Source: Rhizomucor pusillus
Lineage: Eukaryota > Mucoromycota > Mucoromycetes > Mucorales > Lichtheimiaceae
Length of the DNA stretch: 64,000 nt
Assembly (NCBI GenBank): GCA_900175165.2
Contig: FWWN02000358.1
Location: 122 to 64,121 of the forward strand
Direction: 5' to 3'
In this document: piece after piece, positions 54,089 through 64,000 of the stretch
Layout: the number at the start of each line of letters is the position of its first letter
Numbering within the stretch: the stretch's first letter is position 1
The notes under the pieces: model-generated
What the model was told of the DNA's origin: nothing
What the model saw: the letters and a program-made list of their open reading frames with translations, nothing else
The model's database searches: none
Program-made: the position numbers and the translations under genes

Positions 54089-55052
54089 GATCTATTTAGC
54101 GTGTGAAGACGCATATTTTTACCAAAAGAGGGAGCTGCATTTATACCAAAGTGGGGTGCCCTGAACGATGGAAGGTGAAAATTTCTTTTTACGAAATCAT
54201 GACTCTACACAGAAGGCTTCAGTCCTGAGTCTAAACATTGCAGTCGAATACCGCTTTCCAAGATCTGAACGACCGATATGCAGTCTGTCCTTGCCGTGAG
54301 GCACATCCCTGTAGAGTTTTCCAACCGGTTTCATCCAATATCGAAATACTCGTTCTTATTCAGCACGATTAATTTATTGGTACCTGCTAGAAAAATAAGC
54401 ATTCATTCTTTCCATTGCTGCTTAGTTGTTCTTACAAGAAACTCCTTTCCATCATGTAGCAAGCACTTTACTAAAGTATAACTTTCAAGAACTTGCAGAA
54501 AATCTTCTCTTTGATCTATTATGTAGCAATTCAAAATGGATACATACACCGGCAAATACAGGCGTAAAATGCAGCGAAGTCAGCGATAAAGTGACGAATA
54601 CCCGATGTTTACTGATGTGAAAATTACTAGATGGTCGAATGCCGCCTGCTCGGTGCTTCAAGCATCATGGCTAAAAAGACCACAATTGAGCATACGGATA
54701 TGTCTGGCAGTCTATATTAGTATAAGGATTCTCAAACACTAAATATCATGATTCTATTCTGCTGCGCTCCATAAACCATTTATGAATATCGTATCTCAAA
54801 GCCAATCGCAAAGATATGCTCAAAGTAGCCTGCATCATTAAAGATCCCAAGCGTGCACTGTGTTTTGAGTATGAGAAAAACTGCGAATTTCTGCTTGTGA
54901 GCAAACGGGCAAAACCGAAATTTTCTATGGACCTACTGGGAGCGGAGAAGACGAACACGCTCTTGTGCCACCACAGACGCGTCCCGGCGCGACGATCAAT
55001 CCCGCTCGTGTCAGTTATTTCTGCTCTACAGCACACACTTTGACACGACAGT
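54089..55052. other. Intergenic region without recognisable gene
   Basis: 964 bp between divergent zinc-ribbon and TOF1 genes, so it holds both promoters. Plus-strand frames (54278-54481, 54816-55043) and a 122-codon minus-strand frame (55114-54746, overlapping TOF1 exon 1) have no supporting features. Confidence 0.4.
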
Positions 55053-58000
55053 ATGGAGGAAACTGAATCGTCACCCTTTGACCAAGAAAAAGCGTACATT
55101 CTTGCGACTTGCACGGCGCTCGGCGGTTTTGAAGATCGTCAAGTTGGCCCCGATGAATTCGTTAAAGTATACAGTCTAGGCGACCAGGCTCTCGGCAAGT
55201 AGCAAAGTTGGAGCATGATCACGAAACAAAGTACTAACCGTTGGTAATGCAGGATGTTTGAAGGATCTCAAAGCTGCTATCCGTGCCCAAGCACAAAGTC
55301 CCGTAAAGACATTCTTGGCAGCAATGTACGAGTACAACTTGTTGGAGAACGATCTTGTACCTATTATTCAGCTCCACAAAAATGATCGCTCTGAAGTTGG
55401 CCTCCGTTTTGTTCTGGCTTGCGGTGAGTGCTTGACATACATGATTCTTAAGCCGCAGGTTGCTGATTTACGTATCACAGTGGAGCTTCTCGTTCCAATG
55501 ACATGGCCGCTTGAAAAGCCCAAACATATGGATGATGAGGAATATGATCCCAACCAAATGGACCGCTATCGAAAGTTTAAAAAAGCCTTGTTGGAACCTG
55601 ATGTGCTAGAGACAATTATGTATCTGCTTGTCGGTCCACTCAGTACCCCGTACAGGTAGCGTTGAACAAGTCTTTCGTATATCTACATATCCGTAACCTT
55701 TTGCCATAGAGAGCGTTCAACTTACGATCATACTATTATCCGCCTTGTCCTTTATCTATTTCGTAACTTGACAGTTATCCCGGATTTGAATGCTTCCCAA
55801 TCTGTAACTGGATCATCTGCTGATTTGACAAATTTGCAAGTATGTTGGCCGCAGCATATACTCGGCTTATACACGGAGAGACTAACAACTATACTTCAAG
55901 GAAAAAATGGTGCTAAGATTTGCAGAAGTTGGTGTATTAGAGCTCCTACTGGTCATTGGTTCCAATAGCATGGAGGCTGGCGTTGCAGAGTGGAATGTCA
56001 TTGTACTGGAAATGCTATACAATATCTTGCGTCACGTACAGCCAAGAGAGGTTTTCATCCTTAGCGAACAACAGAGACAGGTATGTAGCTTTAAACATTT
56101 CATGCTGGATATTCCTGTATTTATTCGCTCCTTAGGGCCACAGAGGTGGAAGTTTAACTGAGAAATTAAGCCATCTGCTGGACAGGGAAAAGACAAAAGT
56201 ACGCCTGCAGCACAAAGATTTACCCAGTCGGCACAGCAGATTTGGAGGCACATATGCCGTCCATAGAAATGTAAGGGAACAACCTTGGTGGAAAAATGCT
56301 CCTCGCGCGGTCGATATTAAAAATAATATCGTTAGGATGGACGCAGATATGTATTCCATAAGCAGACGGCAGGATATAGGAACCTTGGTGTCCTCATCGA
56401 TGCAGAGAAGAAGCCAGATATGCGTGGCCGGAAGAGAAAAGAGATGGTACATCCTACATAATAGCTGCGTAGAAAACTGATTTGAATATTGACTACATCT
56501 CTGCTTAGGATGAAGTGAATGTACACATTACATATCGAAACCGTGAAGCACTAAAAAGGCTGAAGGAAATGGCTAGAGGCTTTCTGGAAAATTCATTCAA
56601 CTGCAAGTAGCTTGCTATATCTAATGTATCCTCTGCTGGCGGCTAATGATTTCCTTTCCCACAGCCTTTTATCGATCGATTCGGAGGGATATTGAACGAG
56701 AAGATCCGAAAATAACGGAGAAAGACTATCCTCAATATTTCTATACAATGCAATGGTTCTTGGAATACTTAGTGTTTGAAAAGACTGCTCAAGACAAACG
56801 AAAAGAAAAGGAACAGAACGATACACCATCGGAAGAAGCTCTATTGTTACCATTAAAAATGCCGCAAACCGCAGCTAAAGAAAATGAAGAAACAAGCAGC
56901 GAAGACAAGCAGGATGGATTCCTTTTTGACTATGATTTGGCAGCCACAGCGTTGGATTTAACGACCTGTCTTCTTTGTCTGCGAAGATTGAGAGACGCCA
57001 TCGATAAGAAGGTAGAATAACCTAAGCCGAGTATGTTACGCGAATGGACTCAAGATGAATGTATAGATATGGTTGGATGCGCAAGTTTCGGCAGATTGTC
57101 TTCGTCAAATGGTAAACGTCTATCGGTAGCAAAGTTTCAAGACGCTGGATCTAACTGCAGATTTTGTAGTTAACGATTATTGGCAACATGGCAGTATCCG
57201 AAAATCAGGAACACAAAGATGTGGCGGAATATATTCAGAGCAACATTTTCCACGAGAGTACTAATTTGGATGTCATTGTGGACCTTATACGTCGCTATAA
57301 AAATCAATCATACGGGTATGCAGTGAAATTATACGTTGCAATTTGTCAGCTCTCTTTAATCCTCTTTAAAAGTTATCTGACTAGTGCCGTTCAATTGGTG
57401 CACATTGTATTACGGACGCTCGAGAAATACGCCAACAAGAAGCAAGTGTTCTTTGTGAGAAAAGGTAGAAAAGGTCTTACATCGAGGAAGTCGCAAGGTA
57501 ATGATAGCAGCAGAAGAGGTCCGAAAACTAGTATGTATTAACAAAATACCTTCGGAAGCTGATGGCGAGGACGTACCGGAAAGTGATCCAGAAAATGATG
57601 ATGATGATGAAGAAGAAGAGCGAACACCGACAGAACGCATCTTTCGATTTGAACAGTTTGAAAAGGTTAGATTTGTCAGTAACACGGCACCCTCAAATTA
57701 GCATACTAACGGCAACTAGAAATTTGCAACGTACGACGTTATACAAGTATACTGCACCCTTCTTGAGCGATACCAAGAATTGGATCAAGGTCCGTTACAT
57801 GCCATCGTTAGCCTTTTCCACAGAATCATGGTGAAACGAGGAGTTGAGCACATATTTTGGAAGGTGAAATATAGTCCACTTTGTATCTTTTTCCACCGCT
57901 GACGTCTGAAATACCATTGTAGTTACCGATCCTCAATCTATTCTCTCTCATCCTTACCGATGCAAGGTACATGCAGCCGACGCCTGCTTTGAAACAGTTG

Positions 58001-58117
58001 GTGGAATTCATCAACTACTGCACCCGTCAGTTCTTCAAACGTGCAAAAGATTATCCGTTGCTATTCGTTGAAGCTCTTTTCATCAATGCAAACGTTGGAA
58101 GGATCACCGACGACTAA
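55053..58117 (+). CDS. TOF1: Replication fork protection protein Tof1/Swi1 (Timeless)
   Basis: Fourteen exons (first 55053-55194, last 57923-58117), all in phase, give 767 residues. With Csm3/Tipin, Tof1/Timeless stabilises paused replication forks and couples helicase to polymerase. The N-terminal TIMELESS domain reads GCLKDLKAAI, LLENDLVPII, IIRLVLYLFRNL; next the family marker SRHSRFGGTYAV; then YFYTMQWFLEYL, SADCLRQML, SNLDVIVDLIRRYK-type text and FVRKGRK; and the C-terminal block KQLVEFINYCTRQFFKRA. Introns 1 (55195-55252) and 7 (56603-56664) both use GCAAGT donors; no GT alternative keeps frame. A retained reading through intron 5 (56271-56335) is open but shifts frame and loses YVFHKQTAGYRNLG. 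At 767 residues it is shorter than most fungal Tof1 (about 1000 or more), since the acidic C-terminal tail is absent. Confidence 0.93.
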
Positions 58118-58271
58118 ATCCCCATCCTTACTTCCAATCGCTGTAAATAGATAATACCTCATTACATAAAAAGTACATATCGTATATGCAAGAGCAGTTT
58201 ATTATTATCGATGCTATGTAAGGAACAGATAGAACAGAAGAAGAGGAAGAGTAACAGTCTTGTTTTGATCA

Positions 58272-60553
58272 TTATCTACGATCGCTGGCCTTTGAAAAGA
58301 CGACGACACCAACGATGACAGCACCCAAGAATGTAATGGCAGCTGGCAAAAGCAAATCTTGTGCGTTCACAGAGCCTTTTTGGTGGCCTCTGCGCTGCAC
58401 GTGCTGGCTCTGCATTGGCGTTGGTTCGTCCTTGGAATGCACTTCAAGCAGAACTCTATTTTGACCTAATCGTTCTGCAAGGTTGACTGCTCCGGAAACG
58501 TCGGCGTCAGAGTTAATAAGGACTTGGTCACCGTCGTCGTCTGTGTAATACACCTGTAATTTGCCTTCATATTCTTTTCCAGCCTTTTCTTGTATGGCCT
58601 GGTATAGAAGCGAATAGTTGTCGCGTGATGACATGAAACGGTGTGTTTTGCCGCTGGCTGAGGTAAACTTAAAAGCGAACCCGTCTGTGCCGTGGTGTTG
58701 CTGGTGTTGCTGGATATCGGTATCATTGAGACTAGATTGGTTATCTTCGCGGCGCTTGTTGTTACTGCTTCCACTATGCTGACTGTGAGCAACCATGCTC
58801 GCTGATTCGTTGGGAGTTATCTCTGGAAAACTCTGAAGTTGAGAAGATCCTGGATCTGGCGATATGACTGAAGCACCCAAGTGCCGAGACGAAGGTGCTT
58901 GGCTGGTTGAATGCGAAGCCGTTGCGGGATCCGATACTTGTGAGTCAGTGTCGTCGGCGGCTCCAAAGCTATCCCAAAACCGAGACCACATTGGTCCTAC
59001 AGAAAAGGAATAAGTTCTTTTTCTCTCGAAATGCTTATGGTGGTTTGTATGTACCTTCACCGTCACCACCTTGGATGCTGTGAATCTGTTCCAGAGTTGC
59101 ATATGTAAGTTTGAGAACATCAACCATGCCTATGACAGTATTCTCTTCGATCACAGGAAGGTTTAGATAGTGACCATCTGGCAGAATCAAGAGTAAGCCC
59201 GACATAATCCTCGAAGTCGTTACAGAGTCTGGGCATACCATGCATCCGTCTCAATGCTTCTAAAATAGTTGTCTGAGGCGTAGCGGTGTCAGGGTGAGGA
59301 GTCATTACGCGAACAACCGAGCATGTATCGGGGTTGAGACCAGGAGCTATAACTCGAAGTACAACATCTTTGCTACAGTTGCACGTAGATAGTTAGTCAG
59401 AAATAATATTGAAGATTTTCCTGCTTTTTACGTACGTTGTAAAGATACCAGACAGGCCATGCTTATCTTTTACAAGCACCGCCGTAGTGTGGTAATGTTT
59501 CATCAAACGAGCAACTTCTCGCACACTTGTCTTGACACTGACTTCTGCAGGTCGCGAGCCGTCCAAAACCGTGTTCAATTCGGGACAAGACATGCGATCC
59601 CGAAGAGTTTCCATGTATTGCACGAGTTGGATAGGGCTGCTGTTCCATTCACGTTCCATTCCTTCAAGTGCATCATACAGTTTCTTTGAAGACCCATAGG
59701 CTCGCTCCATCTTGTCAAGTGCTTCATACAAACATTTGGTAATATCCAACAGACCAAAGATATCACCTTCCTCGTTGCATACAGGCTGTTGTCACGATCG
59801 TTATTATTTCCTATTCACACAAACGGTCTTCTCCAAAATGCATGTTTTCTTACAAGATGTCTGAAGCCGCGGGCGACCATAAGGTTGAGAGCATCAGTAG
59901 CTGAAGTGTCAGATGTCACGCACATGGGACCCTTTGTCATGATCTGTGCGACAGTTGCAGCTCTAAGGGAGTAGATTCAATATTCAAATTCCAAGTAGAA
60001 TATTTTTGATACGAAAGGACCAAATTCCCTTACCGTGCATCAATCGATTCAGCCACGACGCGATAGGCAAGATCCTTGGCCTAGTAACCTCTATCAGTTC
60101 ATATTCGACAGCGTAATCCCTGTGCGAATGGCTCTTCATACTGTAAAGATACCGCTAAGATGGTCCTCCTCGTCTACTACCAACACACAGTCGCATCTTT
60201 TGGCCGCCATTAACTGTGCTGCTTCCATAACGAGCATGCTTTCTGATACCGTAAGAGCCTGGAGCGGTTTCAGGGCAGATACAGTGCCTGGCACCTGCTT
60301 TCGACTCTGTCGCAATCGAGTGGCTCCTGTCTTCTTTCTGGATAATTCAGTTTCCAACTTTTTGCGGATTGCCTACAAGATCAGCAAAGAATCTCTAGCA
60401 TAAACACGTTTCAAAAAGTACACGACTTGTACAAACATAGTATACCTCATCCTTTCTTGACTGCCTCAATCTGCTCGCAGTGTCGCTGTGGTCAGCTGCT
60501 CTTGCAGACCCTGACACCTGCAATCTTGAGCTTGAGGCAGAAGCCTTTGTCAT
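58272..60553 (-). CDS. CBS-domain and PB1-domain membrane protein (Mug70-like)
   Basis: Eight exons (60553-60446, 60372-60142, 60080-60034, 59962-59854, 59785-59436, 59372-59239, 59177-59055, 58996-58272) give 608 residues. Four CBS motifs form two Bateman modules: LVMEAAQLMAAKRCDCVLVVDEE with LSGIFT, MCVTSDTSATDALNLMVARG with PVCNEEGDIFGLLD, then VREVARLMKHYHTTAVLVKD with LSGIFTT and TILEALRRMH with YLNLPVIEENTVIGMVDV. A PB1 domain follows at about 460-550 (FAFKFTSASGKTHRF to YYTDDDGDQVLINSDADV), and a C-terminal hydrophobic tail (LLLPAAITFLGAVIVGVVVF) predicts a tail-anchored protein. This order matches S. pombe Mug70 and relatives, a family of unclear function; CBS pairs usually bind adenine nucleotides and PB1 mediates pairing. 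Intron phases all agree. Confidence 0.9.
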
Positions 60554-61059
60554 GGTTATAAAAGCGGGTTAGGGGGGAGAGGGTAAACGTCAACCGACGA
60601 ACTCATTGTGGATAAAATTATCGGTTCCCATGAAACTCAGTTTACCACGGGTATGGAAGATGCATGATGACCAAGCTCCTGGCAGTCACTTTTGATGTAA
60701 GCTCTGTCTCATGGATTCAGTGTCCCCCTTTAGATTTATGAAACTGAGGAGACTGTCGTTTTCAGTTAACTCATCATGCCCCTATCACTCTGTCAAAGAT
60801 CATAAACTTCGGTATATTGATTTCGAAAGGATGCCTGATGTATACCTGTTAAAATGATCCAGCATCCGATCAGCTCTTTTTCGAAGATACGCATTCTATA
60901 AGCAGCAATTGACAACTATGTCGATTGTAAATGTTGGATGCTTTTCCTATCGGGTTGCCATGTCAACGCGGAACATGAAATGTTCCGTCCGAGCGGGCTG
61001 CCCTGGAGGGAAACCAACAGGAGAAAACACGAGTGGCTTTTTCCTATACTTCTTCCAAA
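60554..61059. other. Divergent intergenic region, no gene
   Basis: 506 bp between the Mug70-like start codon and MRPS11. It must hold both promoters. A TTATAA-type element lies just upstream of 60553 on the minus strand. Short open frames (60909-61120) overlap the MRPS11 start and are shadows. Confidence 0.4.
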
Positions 61060-61716
61060 ATGCTGCCAGCAAGGATGCATTGCCTGCGCTCCTCACTGTA
61101 TGCTGGTAGAACAGCAATAGCAACAACAGCTCGTCAACTTACAATGACAGCAATGCGATGGAATGACGCCGGCAACTCGCGAAATGCTGTCGAAGAATCG
61201 ACGAAGAACGATCAATTGAACAACATTCTCAAGATCATGAAAGAGTCAGAGGCAGAAAAGAGCTCGGATAACTCCTTGTATGGTGGAGGACGACAAGAAC
61301 GTTCGCTGGGTGGCTCCATGGGCGATTTTATGAACTTGGACCAAGTAATTGCGACGGTTGGAAGCAACGAGCAGCACAAGCTTTATATCCACGCCAGTGA
61401 AAACAATACCATTCTCAACCTGACGAGTCCAGATGGAAAGACATTGGTGCAGACGTCTGGAGGAACAGCTGGATTTAAGAAATCAGCACGTAGCGGTTAC
61501 GAGGCTGCCCATCAAGCAGCGCTGCAGCTATTGGAGAAGAAGAAGGCAAAGAATCTGCAAATCAAGTATCTTCATGTTATTATGAAAGGCTTTGGTGCTG
61601 GTCGAGAGGCAGCGTACAAGGCACTAGTCACTGGTGACTGGAACATTAAGCGCGTTACGGATGCGACTCCCGTAGCATTCGGTGGTTGCCGACCCAAGAA
61701 AGCTCGACGATTATAA
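61060..61716 (+). CDS. MRPS11: Mitochondrial small-subunit ribosomal protein uS11m
   Basis: An intronless frame of 218 codons. Residues ~100-218 are the uS11 domain: KLYIHASENNTILNLTSPDGKTL, TSGGTAGFKKSARSGYEAAH, then VIMKGFGAGREAAYKAL and the C-terminal TPVAFGGCRPKKARRL, the family's 'P.nGCRp.KkRR.' end that sits on the 30S platform. The first ~35 residues (MLPARMHCLRSSLYAGRTAIATTARQ) lack acids and are rich in Arg, Ala and Thr, as in a mitochondrial presequence. The frame is open before 61060, but the first ATG giving this presequence is there. It binds helix 45/690 region rRNA by homology. This is the third mitoribosomal gene in the window. Confidence 0.94.
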   Translation: MLPARMHCLRSSLYAGRTAIATTARQLTMTAMRWNDAGNSRNAVEESTKNDQLNNILKIMKESEAEKSSDNSLYGGGRQERSLGGSMGDFMNLDQVIATVGSNEQHKLYIHASENNTILNLTSPDGKTLVQTSGGTAGFKKSARSGYEAAHQAALQLLEKKKAKNLQIKYLHVIMKGFGAGREAAYKALVTGDWNIKRVTDATPVAFGGCRPKKARRL

Positions 61717-61910
61717 AAAGGAAGGATCAAATTCTGTATTATACTGTTTTATCATCCCTGCTTTTTCTCATCTATCCTCTCCCTGTAAACAATGATCCAT
61801 CAAACGAATGAAAACAAAAATACAATTAGAAATGAATGGAAAAAAGGAAATATTTGATTGTTCTAACTACCGGCTGTACAGCCCAAGGCTCCCTTTGTCG
61901 TGGCTCAAAT

Positions 61911-62183
61911 TCAGACCCCAGGTCTCTTTTTCGCATCGACGTACGCATTCTCTGCAGAATCAAATAATGCTTTGACAACTTCTTGGTAGTCCGCATTGGG
62001 GAATCTCTTGTTGAAAAACGTAACTGGAGTGCCTGACGTTTTGCCTTGTAATATCGAGGGACAAAGTGAGTTAATTTTCAGGATGGGGAGCGCAGGCGCA
62101 GGATCGGAGGAGTGGCAGGATTTTTCGTGGCCACCAAGATCAGTATTCACGTATTTATTTCCCAAGCATAGAGTGTATTTCAT
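61911..62183 (-). pseudogene. Possible fragment of a thioredoxin-fold oxidoreductase
   Basis: A minus-strand frame ends at 61911. The last ~45 residues read GKTSGTPVTFFNKRFPNADY followed by a helix EVVKALFDSAENAYVDA. The SGTPxTFFN phrase resembles the cis-proline strand of DsbA-like or Thioredoxin_4 proteins (SGTPTFFVNG), and an acceptor (ATTACAAG) precedes GKTSG. No upstream exons carrying a CxxC motif were found in 62.2-62.7 kb, so this is either the last exon of a gene I could not trace or a truncated remnant. The assignment is a weak inference. Confidence 0.25.
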
Positions 62184-64000
62184 CCTTACTCTGAAAATAA
62201 AGAAGCACTATCTAATTCATTAACCACTTATCATTCAGCAGTTTCCATTATGCATGATTTATGCGTACACCCGGACACTGACCGCATTTCTGTGTCCGAG
62301 AGTCTGTTGTCCGAAGCAAATTCCAATGTCGATAAGATTTCTGCGCTCTGGCTTCCGCTGATGGATTCAAGTACAAACTACTTCTTCGATATCCTCATTC
62401 GCAGAATGCAGACATATTCTTCCTGTGGATATCTTGCCGATGAGTTGAAATGAACCCAAAGTCTGGGAATTCTCTCGCCGGTTGCCGGATAGACTTGGCT
62501 CGATACTCTTTGGAGCGTGAAATCCAAATATCGTTACTCTAAAAGGTTTTAAACAGTCTTTAAAAATCAAACTGCTGATAAAAATAATTTGGGAAGTTAT
62601 CAGCGTTCAATAACTCGAGAAAAATTTTAGCGATTATAGTGGAAATGCCGGAAACCTCAAGCGGAATGCCAGTGGATGCCTCGTCCGAGGTAGCTAGCCT
62701 ATTATTGGGTGTAAGATATCTCATAAGATAGAAAAACAGTACATATTTGACGGGTATTTTATTCTGCTGATATTTCCAGCGAATCCACTAGCGCATCACC
62801 TGTTTGTTCTTTGTTTTGCAACATTGCATATTTTACATGGCAGAATAGTTACCTAAGTATTAGTGAAGAGGTGCATTGCAACGTGAACAGCAAAGCATAG
62901 GTGAGAAGAGATATATGCGGGCTAATGACTTATGCTAACGCCAACAATGCAAGAGACATCCAAGAGCTTCCCCCCAGCGTGGATCGGAACCTAACGCCAT
63001 TGTTGCAAACCCAACAGATGGCTCAATCATCAACTTGACACCGCTGATAAGCTCTTAATTTTCCAAGAAACGGGGAGTTGCCAAGTGCACTTTCCCACGC
63101 TTCGCTTATGATATGTAGTTTATGGGAGTCTTTCCCACTTGGAAACAGGCGTCAGGCAACGTTTCTGACATCCCTTCTCCCACGCTGTTCAGTCGATGTG
63201 ACCAAATTTACAGCTCGCTACATGATGATAGTCACACGTATCCACAATTTGCGAGATCAGTATCCACGAATCAAGATCGCGCAGCTCTTTCCCACCTCTG
63301 AGTGGCGCATTTCCCCTTTCTTTACGAGAGAGAAGCAATAGAGCGAGCTATGCACCGCAATTAGTTATCTGTAGGCTTGGTAGTCTTCAGACGAGGGTGG
63401 TACCGTCATCCCGATACAACGATTTGATCGGATGGGAGGTGTATATCAGGGTACTTTGCACAAAGGTTCCATGTGGAACGCTATCTCATTTTAAGCGATT
63501 TTTGCCGATTTTGGAATACCTGTGAGAACGGATTGCACCATTATTTTTCATCGGTCTGCTTTTATCATGGATCGCTTATTTTGAGACGAGGCAAGCATTT
63601 TTCATTTACTGGCGAGACTCAGGCATCGATAGACAGTCAATTTTATGCTCATACTACTACGACCTCGTATCCCTTGGTACTGTTTGCAGGAAACCTCAAG
63701 TAACACATGCGAGAAAGACAATTACTTTGCAGAAAGCGCCTGATAAGGAAAATCGATTGGTTAGGCAAACGATTTCCAGACATTCCTCACCTAGCACAAG
63801 GTGAGTCTCACAAATCAGAAACAGAGCTGATCACAAGGACAATGAACCTTTTTGATCAAGAGTGGGTACAGCCATCGACCCTGAGAAAATACAAGCAGAT
63901 GAGGGACTTCTCATCAGGAAAAAAAAAAAAGACCTCAAAAGAGAAAAAGAGAGAGAGAAATATAAAATTGACATCTTAACTTTTTTTCTCTTTGCGTTTC
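62184..64000. other. Right-end region with unresolved coding fragments
   Basis: Protein-like stretches at 63078-63341 (ends REKQ), 63473-63703 and 63707-63979 (RKIDWLGKRFPDIPHLAQGES) lie on the plus strand but in different frames, without a convincing splice chain. Positions 62282-62325 repeat the GTGTCCGAGAGT...TTGTCCGAAG pattern seen at 4374-4445. These are probably pieces of a repetitive gene or element that continues past the window edge. Confidence 0.3.

Noticed and set aside
56271..56335. Reading through TOF1 intron 5 without splicing
   Set aside because: The frame is open but then loses the downstream family sequence; splicing GTAAGG...GTTAG restores YVFHKQTAGYRNLG and VLIDAEKKPDM in frame.
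1..64000. CRISPR arrays, bacterial operons, riboswitches
   Set aside because: The sequence is clearly eukaryotic nuclear DNA with spliceosomal introns; no spaced direct-repeat array or Shine-Dalgarno-led gene series was seen.

Overview
The window is nuclear DNA of an early-diverging fungus, most likely a mucoralean (Mucoromycota). This is an inference from gene content and architecture. Genes are densely packed and very intron-rich: I resolved about 106 introns by hand, most of them 50-75 bp, many with a TACTAAC or CTAAC branch site. Promoters carry CT-rich tracts, and the orthologues found are those of a basal fungus (Timeless/Tof1, Mug70-type CBS-PB1, MLX-like bHLH, mitochondrial ribosomal proteins). 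There are two short N-gaps, both inside poly(A/T) runs.

Layout. 1-6.6 kb is a repeat graveyard: a 32-bp tandem repeat at the left edge, two ~150-bp inverted arms about 4.5 kb apart that enclose a small spliced minus-strand gene of unknown family, and a 99-bp MITE. 6.6-13.1 kb holds a low-complexity orphan gene, the intronless TTC27/Emw1 gene and a second low-complexity orphan. 13.1-16.7 kb has no recognisable gene. MRPS9 (mitochondrial uS9) lies at 16.7-17.8 kb. 17.8-22.8 kb again holds decayed coding fragments and a second copy of the MITE. 22.8-28.6 kb carries a 7-TM orphan receptor-like gene, EBP2, MED28, TRM10 and a small PPxY membrane protein. 29.4-31.0 kb is the PKA catalytic subunit. 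32.9-39.2 kb carries SNU114, a mitochondrial thioredoxin and an MLX-like bHLH-zipper factor. 41.4-61.7 kb is a compact run: MRPL22, an unidentified open frame, ADA3/NGG1, RRP12, APC5, a zinc-ribbon orphan, TOF1/Timeless, a Mug70-like CBS-PB1 protein and MRPS11. 61.9-64 kb returns to fragments.

The genes do not form a pathway cluster. Several classes recur: ribosome and RNA biogenesis (RRP12, EBP2, TRM10, SNU114), mitochondrial translation and redox (MRPS9, MRPL22, MRPS11, thioredoxin), transcription (MED28, ADA3, bHLH), and cell-cycle or replication control (APC5, TOF1, PKA).

The points most worth a second look are the inverted-repeat-bounded element with its gene, the matched MITE pair, an apparently high rate of GC-AG introns with an identical GCAAGT donor, an EBP2 gene lacking its conserved core, and the orphan 7-TM and zinc-ribbon proteins. 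Gene models were built by eye from reading frames, splice signals and phase. No database search was possible, so family calls rest on remembered family features.
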